Source of the DNA: Burkholderia pyrrocinia
Lineage (GTDB): Bacteria > Pseudomonadota > Gammaproteobacteria > Burkholderiales > Burkholderiaceae
Assembly (NCBI RefSeq): GCF_003330765.1
Contig: NZ_CP024903.1
Location: 2,666,001-2,730,000 of the forward strand
Direction of reading: 5' to 3'
Length of the DNA stretch: 64,000 nucleotides
This document shows, piece after piece, positions 57,598 to 64,000 of this stretch; the first letter of the stretch is position 1; the number at the start of each line of letters is the position of its first letter. A program made the translations under genes and the position numbers. The notes beneath the pieces are model-generated. The model was not told where the DNA came from, searched no databases, and worked only from the letters and a program-made list of their open reading frames with translations.

Positions 57598-57681
57598 ATG
57601 GGCAAATACCTGATCGCCTGGCTGCTCGGCGTGCCAGCCGGGCTGCTGGTGCTGTTCTATCTGATCACGCACATCTTCTGA
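57598..57681 (+). CDS. 27-residue single-helix membrane peptide
   Basis: Reads MGKYLIAWLLGVPAGLLVLF then YLITHIF and stop: one hydrophobic helix with a short Lys-containing N-terminus. It lies 61 bp after CsbD on the same strand, fitting the small hydrophobic peptides often found at the end of such stress clusters. No clear Shine-Dalgarno is visible, and it is too short for standard gene finding. Confidence 0.6.
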   Translation: MGKYLIAWLLGVPAGLLVLFYLITHIF

Positions 57682-57822
57682 CGGCGCAGCGCCCGGCGCG
57701 CGCCAGCTCCTGCAGCACCTCCACCATCCCGACCATGCACTCGACGGCGACACCTTGCCCCGCCGCTCGAACGACCGTGCACGTTCCGCTGCATCGCGGG
57801 CAGCCAAACGCAATCGGGCAGG

Positions 57823-57854
57823 ACGCATGCGCGCCCTGCCCGATCGGCTCACGA
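57823..57854. terminator. Bidirectional hairpin between convergent stress cluster and DUF1338 gene
   Basis: Perfect 10-bp arms ATCGGGCAGG (57823-57832) and CCTGCCCGAT (57845-57854). It lies between the 27-residue peptide and the convergent DUF1338 gene. No T-run. Confidence 0.5.
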
Positions 57855-57893
57855 CTTCGGAAGCGAGGCGCGACGCACCCTGCTTCGCGTCCG

Positions 57894-58922
57894 TTACTTC
57901 GCCGCGCTCGCCGTCATCTTGAAGATGCCCTGCGCGTTGCCCGCATCGAAACGCAGGTCGGTCACCCAGCGGCGCGCCGCCTGGTCGAACGTGCGCTTGC
58001 GCGTGATGAACTCGTAAAACGAGCCCGGCACATTGCGCTTCACCGTGCCGCCGTCGCGCGTGCGGAACTCGCGCTCGACGGTATCCGCGCGATACGCGGT
58101 CTGGAACACGCGGCCCGAGCGCGAGCGCTCGACTTCCGGCTTCATCGGCCGGCCTTTCGCCTTCTCGTCGTCGGATAGCTTGAACACGTCGGTGACGCGG
58201 TCGGTCGCATGGTTGAACGCGTTGCCTTCGGTCGAGATCCACGCCATTTCCGCCGATTCCATCAGCAGTGTTTCGTAGTCGAGTTCGTTCGGCAGGTCGT
58301 GCTGGCGCGCAAATGCGCCGACGATTTCCGGCAGCAATGCGTGCGCGGCGTCCAGCGACAGCCAGCCTTCGCGCTCGACTTCCCACAACAGCGCGACGGC
58401 CGCCGGCGACAGCGGGTCGCGCGACGTGCTCACGACGTTCGTCACGGCCTGCTGGAATTCCTTAGAGAAACGTTCCGGATGCAGTTCGCTGACGAAGAAC
58501 TGCGCGATCTCGTCCGGTGCGTCTTCATGCGCATACGCGCGGCCCGTCATGCCGAGCTTGTCGAGCGGATAACGACCGTTCAGGCGGAAGCCGAGCGGAC
58601 GCAGGATGCGCGTGAACGCGGCCTCGCCCGGCGGCAGCGCGCCCGTGTTCGGCCAGCGCACCGTGCGCAGCGCGCCGTGATCGAAATAGACCGAGCCGCC
58701 GCTTTCGATCGCCTCGGCCGTATACGCGCGGCCGTTCGCCGAACGTTCGAGCAGCCCTTCGAACAGCGCCATGTTCATCGCCTGCGCGATTTCCGCGCGC
58801 GTCACGACGCCGTCTTCCCATTCTTCGAGGATGGCCGGCATGTTCAGGGTCGAGAACAGGGCGTCGGTCTTCGCCTGTCCCAGCAGCTTCGTCAGCAAGC
58901 TCTCGATATTCGGATTGCGCAT
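57894..58922 (-). CDS. hglS: DUF1338 2-oxoadipate dioxygenase/decarboxylase-like protein
   Basis: 342 residues. In Pseudomonas the DUF1338 enzyme HglS converts 2-oxoadipate to D-2-hydroxyglutarate in lysine catabolism, using Fe(II). The metal triad is visible as His82 (VYFDHGALR), His238 (NAFNHATDRV) and Glu304 (GSFYEFI). It also has YPLDKLGMTGRAYAH and SELHPERFS. It is divergent from a LysR gene, with an aldehyde dehydrogenase beyond, consistent with a regulated catabolic enzyme. Specificity for 2-oxoadipate is inferred from the family. Confidence 0.87.
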   Translation of the reverse strand: MRNPNIESLLTKLLGQAKTDALFSTLNMPAILEEWEDGVVTRAEIAQAMNMALFEGLLERSANGRAYTAEAIESGGSVYFDHGALRTVRWPNTGALPPGEAAFTRILRPLGFRLNGRYPLDKLGMTGRAYAHEDAPDEIAQFFVSELHPERFSKEFQQAVTNVVSTSRDPLSPAAVALLWEVEREGWLSLDAAHALLPEIVGAFARQHDLPNELDYETLLMESAEMAWISTEGNAFNHATDRVTDVFKLSDDEKAKGRPMKPEVERSRSGRVFQTAYRADTVEREFRTRDGGTVKRNVPGSFYEFITRKRTFDQAARRWVTDLRFDAGNAQGIFKMTASAAK

Positions 58923-59174
58923 CAGGATTCTCGTCTCGGGGGACCGCCGGCAAACGTGCCGGCAACTCGTCGGCCGGCTGCCCAGCGGGCGCCTGACCTT
59001 GCGTGGAGAGCATTATTCAAAGGGTTGCAGCCGGGCGTAAAGCGAGATTAAATTGACACGTGATGAGTTTTTGGAATTATTGACCGTCCTTCGCCCGCCC
59101 TCCGCCTCCGTGTGGCGCGGCCCCGTTCGTCAGACAACGCATGCGCGTTCCATATCTAAACAGACCCTGACATC

Positions 59175-60122
59175 ATGCGTAAATTCAAGATTCCCAACAT
59201 GGGCGCACTTGTGGCTTTCGAAGCCGCCGCGCGCCACGAGAGCTTCACGCACGCGGCCAAGGAGCTGTTCCTGACCGAAAGCGCGGTATCGCGACAGATC
59301 GCGACGCTCGAGGCCAGCCTCGGCGTGCGGCTGTTCGCGCGCGTGAAGCAGCGCGTCGTGCTGACGCGCGCCGGCAAGCTGTACGGCACGCAGGTGCGGC
59401 GCGCGCTGGAAACGCTCGACCGCGACACGCTGTCGATCATCGCGCACGGCAGCGGCGGCGGTTACCTGGAGCTCGCGGTGCTGCCGACGTTCGCGTCGCA
59501 CTGGCTGATCCCGCGCATCAAGAGCTTTTACGACCGCACGCCCGACGTGCGCGTGAACATGGGCAGCCGCACCGACCTGTTCTCGTTCGAGGACACGCAC
59601 TTCGAGGCCGCGATCCATTACGGCAAGCCGACCTGGCCCGGCACGTCGTCCGACTATCTGTTCGGCGAGGAAGTCGTGCCGATCTGCTCGCCCGCGCTGC
59701 TGGACGGGCCCGTCCAGCGCGTGGAGGATCTGCTCGCGTATCCGCTGCTGCACTCGACGACGCGCCCCGGCGCATGGGCGCAGTGGTTCGAGACGCACGG
59801 CGTCGAGGACATCCGCACGATGCAGGGCGTGCGCTACGAGCTGCATACGATGCTGATCAGCGCGGCCGCGGCCGGGCTCGGGATCGCGCTCGTGCCGAAG
59901 TTCTTCGTCGAGGAACAATTGCAGCAGCTCGGCCTGGTCGTGCCGTGCGACGCGGCGACGGTCGGCGATTCGGCGTACTACCTCGTGTATCCGACGGAGT
60001 TCAGCCACAGCAAGCCGCTGGAGCTGTTTCGCGGCTGGCTGCTCGAGCAGGCGAGCGCGTATGCGACGCCGGAGCGGGATGGCGATGAGGCCGACGCGGA
60101 GGATGACGAGGACGTCGAGTAG
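59175..60122 (+). CDS. LysR-type regulator
   Basis: 315 residues: HTH (GALVAFEAAARHESFTHAAKELFLTESAVSRQIATLEASLG) and effector domain (LELAVLPTFASHWLIPRIKSFYDRTPDVRVNMGSRTDLFSFED), GcvA-like. An acidic C-terminal tail (DGDEADAEDDEDVE) is unusual. Divergent from the DUF1338 gene by 252 bp, so it probably controls it and perhaps the aldehyde dehydrogenase. Confidence 0.88.
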   Translation: MRKFKIPNMGALVAFEAAARHESFTHAAKELFLTESAVSRQIATLEASLGVRLFARVKQRVVLTRAGKLYGTQVRRALETLDRDTLSIIAHGSGGGYLELAVLPTFASHWLIPRIKSFYDRTPDVRVNMGSRTDLFSFEDTHFEAAIHYGKPTWPGTSSDYLFGEEVVPICSPALLDGPVQRVEDLLAYPLLHSTTRPGAWAQWFETHGVEDIRTMQGVRYELHTMLISAAAAGLGIALVPKFFVEEQLQQLGLVVPCDAATVGDSAYYLVYPTEFSHSKPLELFRGWLLEQASAYATPERDGDEADAEDDEDVE

Positions 60123-60819
60123 CACGCCCGCCTCAGGTCACGGCGCGGCTGCGTCGCATGCCAGCAACAACACACACAGCACGCAGGCGCGGCCAGGGCA
60201 GTGAGATGCAGGTCATCGTGACGAAGACCTGTATTGTCGCGCGGCGCGTGCATGACATGTGCCACTTCACCGCGGCGGTCGCACCGTGGCAGTCAGACAG
60301 AAGGTGAAGTTCGGGATACGACGACGAGATGATTGGAGAGGATCGCGAAGGATCCGGTGAAGCAGGCGGCACGCATTCAAGTCCGGTGCGCGCCGGGCCG
60401 GGCAACCCCGGCCCGACGCTCCGGGCAGCCGACCTCGCATCGGCAGTGCGGCGGACCTTCTTCTGTTCTTCACTACGTTTGCTCTCTCAGGCTCGCTTCA
60501 TTTTTTTCTTCGCCGCGCCGCGCCATTATCCGCCCAATCCGGTCAAAGTGAAACGTTTGCGGGTGCTTCGAGCACGTTATACCGATCATTCGGAAACAGT
60601 CTTTCTGAATGCTTACGCACCGCATGACACGGCTCGGCAATTCTTGCATTCCCGGCGGCATTCCTTTTTAATGGAACTGGTTCCATTCACCGATTCAGCC
60701 ATGTTCTCGCGTGACGCCTCGTCGTGCGCGCGTCATCATGCCGATTCAGGATCGAGGATCATTCAGCTCAGGATTCGCATCGCCCGTCCTTCCCGGACAC
60801 CCCGTCAAACGAGACCGTC
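60123..60819. other. Long intergenic region with hairpin
   Basis: About 700 bp without a convincing gene. It has a 9-bp hairpin CGGGCCGGG/CCCGGCCCG with CAAC loop (60394-60415) and AT-richer sequence at 60560-60700, likely the aldehyde dehydrogenase promoter. No repeat or mobile element seen. Confidence 0.5.
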
Positions 60820-62448
60820 ATGCCCGATTCCGCCTCCCTGCAGCAACTGTTTCCCGCCTATCAAGACATCCCCGCCGAGTTCCGGCTGAGTTCGCCGATC
60901 CACCAGCGCATGTCGCTCGTCGACGGCGAACTCCGGCCGTGGGACGGCGCGACCAAAACCGTGCTGTCGCCCGTGTGCGTGCGGCAGGCGGACGGCAGCG
61001 TCGAGCAGGTCGAGATCGGCAGCTATCCGGTGATGGGCGAAACGGAGAGCGACGCGGCGCTGGACGCCGCCGTGCGCGCCTATGATTCGGGCCGCGGCGA
61101 GTGGCCGACGATGAAGGTCGAGCAGCGCATCGCGTGCATGCAGGATTTCATCAAGCGGATGGTCGCGCAGCGCGAGCTCGTCGTGAACCTGATCATGTGG
61201 GAGATCGGCAAGAGCCTCGCCGATTCGCAGAAGGAGTTCGACCGCACCGTCACGTACATGGCGCAGACGATCGATGCGCTGAAGGAGCTCGACAACGCGA
61301 ACTCGCGCTTCGTGATCGCGGAAGGCACGATCGGCCAGATCCGCCGCACGCCGCTCGGCGTCGTGCTGTGCATGGGCCCGTACAACTATCCGCTGAACGA
61401 GACCTTCGCGACGCTGATCCCCGCGCTGCTGATGGGCAACACCGTGGTGTTCAAGCCGCCGCAGTACGGCACGCTGCTGTTCGAGCCGCTGCTCGAAGCG
61501 TTCCGCGACGCGTTCCCGAAGGGCGTGATCAACACGATCTACGCGCCGGGCGCGGTGGTCGTGCCGCACATGCTCGCGTCGGGCAAGATCAACGTGCTCG
61601 CGCTGATCGGTTCGAGCAAGGTGGCCGATCACCTGAAGAAGCAGCACCCGAAGTCGCACCGGCTGCGCGCGATCCTCGGCCTCGACGCGAAGAACGCGGC
61701 GATCGTGCTGCCCGACGCCGATCTCGACCTCACCGTGAAGGAATGCCTGCTCGGCGCGCTGTCGTTCAACGGCCAGCGCTGCACCGCGCTGAAGATGCTG
61801 CTCGTGCACCGCTCGATCGTCGATGAATTCCTGAAGCGCTTCACCGCCGCGCTCGAACAGCTGAAGATCGGCATGCCGTGGGAGAAAGGCGTCAGCATCA
61901 CGCCGCTGCCCGGCCTGCATCGCACGGCCTACATGACGGACGCGATCGACGACGCGAAAGCAAAGGGCGCGCAAGTCGTCAACCACTCGGGCGGCGAGTT
62001 CAGCAAGACGCTGTTCTATCCGGCCGTCGTGTATCCGGTGTCCGAAGGGATGAAGCTGTACCGCGAGGAACAGTTCGGGCCGATCATTCCGGTCGCGCCG
62101 TTCGACGACGTCGAAACCGCGCTCGACTATGTGACGACGTCGGATCACGGCCAGCAGGTCAGCATCTTCGGTTCCGATCCGGCGCAGATCGGCGCACTCG
62201 TCGATCCGCTCGTGAACCAGGTGTGCCGCGTGAACATCAACTGCCAGTGCCAGCGCGGGCCCGACGTGTTCCCGTTCGCGGGCCGCAAGGATTCGGCCGA
62301 AGGCACGCTGTCGGTGAGCGACGCGCTGCGCGCGTTCTCGATCCGCTCGATGGTCGCGGCAAAGCAGACCGACAGCAGCAAGCAGTTGCTCGACTCGATC
62401 GTGTCGGACCACCACTCGAAGTTCATCCATACGGGCTTCATTTTCTGA
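60820..62448 (+). CDS. Aldehyde dehydrogenase, GapN-like, missing the usual Glu
   Basis: 542 residues. Cofactor and catalytic regions: GVVLCMGPYNYPLNETFATLIPALLMGN, nucleophile Cys321 in SFNGQRCTALKM, EEQFGPIIPVAPFDDVETAL, CQCQRGPDVFPFAGRKDSAEGT. It resembles NADP-dependent non-phosphorylating glyceraldehyde-3-phosphate dehydrogenases. Where most ALDHs have LELGGK, this reads LGLDAK, so the general-base Glu is replaced by Gly. ATG 60820. Adjacent LysR and DUF1338 genes suggest an amino-acid catabolic role. Confidence 0.87.
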   Translation: MPDSASLQQLFPAYQDIPAEFRLSSPIHQRMSLVDGELRPWDGATKTVLSPVCVRQADGSVEQVEIGSYPVMGETESDAALDAAVRAYDSGRGEWPTMKVEQRIACMQDFIKRMVAQRELVVNLIMWEIGKSLADSQKEFDRTVTYMAQTIDALKELDNANSRFVIAEGTIGQIRRTPLGVVLCMGPYNYPLNETFATLIPALLMGNTVVFKPPQYGTLLFEPLLEAFRDAFPKGVINTIYAPGAVVVPHMLASGKINVLALIGSSKVADHLKKQHPKSHRLRAILGLDAKNAAIVLPDADLDLTVKECLLGALSFNGQRCTALKMLLVHRSIVDEFLKRFTAALEQLKIGMPWEKGVSITPLPGLHRTAYMTDAIDDAKAKGAQVVNHSGGEFSKTLFYPAVVYPVSEGMKLYREEQFGPIIPVAPFDDVETALDYVTTSDHGQQVSIFGSDPAQIGALVDPLVNQVCRVNINCQCQRGPDVFPFAGRKDSAEGTLSVSDALRAFSIRSMVAAKQTDSSKQLLDSIVSDHHSKFIHTGFIF

Positions 62449-62467
62449 AGCAACCGCGATGCGGGAA

Positions 62468-62497
62468 CCCTCCACCGCGCGCCGGTGCGGTGGAGGG
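62468..62497. terminator. Bidirectional terminator between ALDH and LysE-type gene
   Basis: Perfect 11-bp arms CCCTCCACCGC (62468-62478) and GCGGTGGAGGG (62487-62497) with an 8-nt loop in the 69-bp gap between convergent genes. Confidence 0.65.
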
Positions 62498-62517
62498 CTT
62501 CGGCGGGCACCGCCCTG

Positions 62518-63150
62518 CTACACGTTCGACACCAGCAGCCTGATCCCCGCCACGCCGAACACGACGGCGAGACACGCTTCCATCGCGCGCCGGCCGCGCA
62601 CGTACAGCCGGCGTGCGCCGTCCATCGAGAACACCAGTGCATAGCCGCCGAACACCAGGCACCCGATCACGAGGCAGCCCGGCACGACGGCGCCGTGCGA
62701 CGCACCTGCGCCGTTCGACGACAGCGCGACGATCGACACCCACACGAGGATGGCTTTCGGATTGGTCAGGTGCAGCATCGCGCCGCGTGCGTAGAAGCGC
62801 GACAGCCGCTGCTCGCGCGCCGCGTTCAGCGACGCCGCCGCCGGGCCCGACAGCGCCGTGCGCCCCGACTTGAACGCGAGCCACAGCAGGTACAGCCCGC
62901 CGAAGATCTTGATCGCGACCAGCAGTTTCGACCACGCCAGCAGCGCGGCCGACACGCCGAGCGCCGCCACCGTCGCCCAGAACATCGACCCCGAAATGAC
63001 GCCGAGCGCGAACGCCAGCGCCGCCTTGCGGCCCTGGTTCGCGGCCACCGACATGATCGCGAGATTGCTCGGCCCCGGGCTGGCCGTACCGATGAAATAG
63101 GCCGTGTAGGCCAGCAGCAGGTTGGCCGAGAAGAAGGCGTGGACGCTCAT
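62518..63150 (-). CDS. LysE/RhtB-family amino-acid exporter
   Basis: 210 residues, six hydrophobic helices. Family motifs: YFIGTASPGPSNLAIMSVAANQGRKAALAFALGVISGSMFWA, GLYLLWLAFKSGRTAL, AMLHLTNPKAILVWVSIVALSS. GAGG lies 8 nt before ATG 63150; longer starts give unrelated Arg-rich sequence. It exports an amino acid or homoserine lactone-like solute; convergent with ALDH. Confidence 0.92.
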   Translation of the reverse strand: MSVHAFFSANLLLAYTAYFIGTASPGPSNLAIMSVAANQGRKAALAFALGVISGSMFWATVAALGVSAALLAWSKLLVAIKIFGGLYLLWLAFKSGRTALSGPAAASLNAAREQRLSRFYARGAMLHLTNPKAILVWVSIVALSSNGAGASHGAVVPGCLVIGCLVFGGYALVFSMDGARRLYVRGRRAMEACLAVVFGVAGIRLLVSNV

Positions 63151-63744
63151 TTCAAACCTCGCAGGGACGATTCGGAGATTGTTGGCAAACGCGCGCCGTC
63201 TGCCCATGGACAGTTGTCCGGCAATTCGCTGGGCCAGTTCGATGACCATGCAGCCGGATCGCCACTCGCAAAACCGTCTCGGTTATGAAACACCCGGTGC
63301 ATTCGCCGTCCGTTTCCGCTGAGCAATGGAGGTTGTCCCTTACCGCCGCTTCCGCCGGCCGAACGCTTTGCAGGCGCAGGTGGAACGCGCGGGTCGGCAC
63401 GTTTCGGCCGCCCGCCGGCAGTAACGCACGACGCGTTTTATCCGGCGTTACGTTACATCCGTGAAGCATTTCGCCTCGCCGACCCGCTTGGTGTGCCCGA
63501 CGTTCGTCGCGCCCCCGCGTATGGATGGACGCCTCGACCGCCTCCGCAGCCCAGTATCGGCGGGACCCGCCGACCGGTGCCGTATCGCGGCTCAACCTTG
63601 CTCAACAATCGGATTGCGGCGCTGGTACGGAACCTGCATTCCATTTCGGTGAAAGCCGCGCCGATCGCCGCGCGGACATAAACCCATCTTCGGGCGCGCC
63701 CCACGGATACGCCCGAACGATCCGCGCAAGTAACGAGGCCCGTC
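63151..63744. other. Intergenic region
   Basis: 594 bp without a credible gene on either strand: the exporter's promoter at its left and that of the right-edge gene at its right. I see no repeats. Confidence 0.5.
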
Positions 63745-64000
63745 ATGAATGCGCTGCCCAACTCGTCCGATACGTCGTTCCAGCTCTTTCTCGCGAAGCT
63801 GCTCGAACAGCCGCTGCCCGACTGGACCGAAAAACAGCAGATGGAACTCGAGATGGCGCACACGCTGTCCACCGAAATGGTTCACCTCGCCGAAGACATG
63901 CGCAGCCGCACGCCCGATCTCGCGCGTTGCCTCGTGCTGCTCCGCTACGCGAAGGTGCTCGACTTCATGCTGACGTCGCTCGCCGCGCACCGCGACATTC
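63745..64000 (+). CDS. Hypothetical helical protein, partial (runs off right edge)
   Basis: 85 residues visible from ATG 63745 with GAGG upstream: MNALPNSSDTSFQLFLAKLL, then an acidic helical stretch (EKQQMELEMAHTLSTEMVHLAEDMRSRTPD) and LARCLVLLRYAKVLDFMLTSLAAHRDI. No signal peptide; probably coiled-coil or helical bundle. No family recognised; the C-terminus is outside the window. Confidence 0.6.
   Translation, partial: MNALPNSSDTSFQLFLAKLLEQPLPDWTEKQQMELEMAHTLSTEMVHLAEDMRSRTPDLARCLVLLRYAKVLDFMLTSLAAHRDI

Noticed and set aside
60329..60889. Plus-strand frame upstream of the aldehyde dehydrogenase
   Set aside because: Composition changes along its length and it overlaps the ALDH start in another frame; no family signal.

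Overview
The window is high-GC DNA (roughly 65-68 percent by eye). Its gene content is dense in LysR, TetR, MocR and SDR genes, with DUF4148 secreted proteins, OmpC-type porins, class II HMG-CoA reductase and CsbD/BON stress proteins. This fits a Burkholderia, most likely Burkholderia cepacia complex, and probably a secondary chromosome because no core translation or replication genes are present. The species assignment is inference from protein character; no rRNA, tRNA, CRISPR array or replication origin was seen.

Layout. (1) 1-3.8 kb, minus strand: a family 2A encapsulin sulfur locus. It contains rhodanese, serine O-acetyltransferase (cysE), a small XRE regulator, the encapsulin shell protein, and a cysteine desulfurase with a long disordered cargo-loading N-terminus that runs off the left edge. 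(2) 4.2-10.9 kb: amidase, two exported alpha/beta hydrolases, a DUF4148 protein, a cytochrome P460-like haem protein, and a TctA-type permease with a small membrane partner. (3) 11-13.8 kb: degradative HMG-CoA reductase (mvaA) diverging from a MocR-type regulator across repeated GTACCCAT boxes. (4) 13.9-19.2 kb: exported epoxide hydrolase, an SDR lacking its catalytic Tyr/Lys, LysR, then an aminotransferase - 63-residue peptide - PPOX-family gene group.

(5) 19.4-28.0 kb: a polysaccharide locus built on homologues of the bacteriophage N4 receptor proteins NfrB (GT2 glycosyltransferase with a C-terminal MshEN c-di-GMP-binding domain) and NfrA (outer membrane). It is surrounded by a DUF4434-like lipoprotein, a DUF2334 deacetylase-like protein, a small secreted protein and a clan-A-like glycoside hydrolase. 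A perfect palindrome and a sigma-54-like -24/-12 element lie upstream of nfrB. This is the most interesting candidate system in the window.

(6) 28.3-45.7 kb: accessory DNA bracketed by a broken copy of the 3' end of maeB (28.3-28.75 kb) and the intact maeB (45.7-48.0 kb), in the same orientation. Inside are an IS30-family remnant, a TetR gene, a tripartite RND efflux system controlled by a second TetR with two matching operators, a truncated SDR, an AraC/SDR/YCII/SDR block, and a porin-MFS-DapA-family catabolic module with a LysR regulator. (7) 48-54 kb: LysR, a glyoxalase-fold protein with a doubtful start, a class V aminotransferase, a FAD-dependent oxidoreductase and a branched-chain amino-acid type binding protein. 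(8) 54.5-57.7 kb: a stress-type cluster (two CsbD proteins, a PAS-LuxR regulator, a proline-rich peptide, a BON protein and a 27-residue membrane peptide). (9) 57.9-63.2 kb: a DUF1338 2-oxoadipate dioxygenase-like enzyme, LysR, an unusual aldehyde dehydrogenase and a LysE-type exporter. A partial hypothetical gene runs off the right edge.
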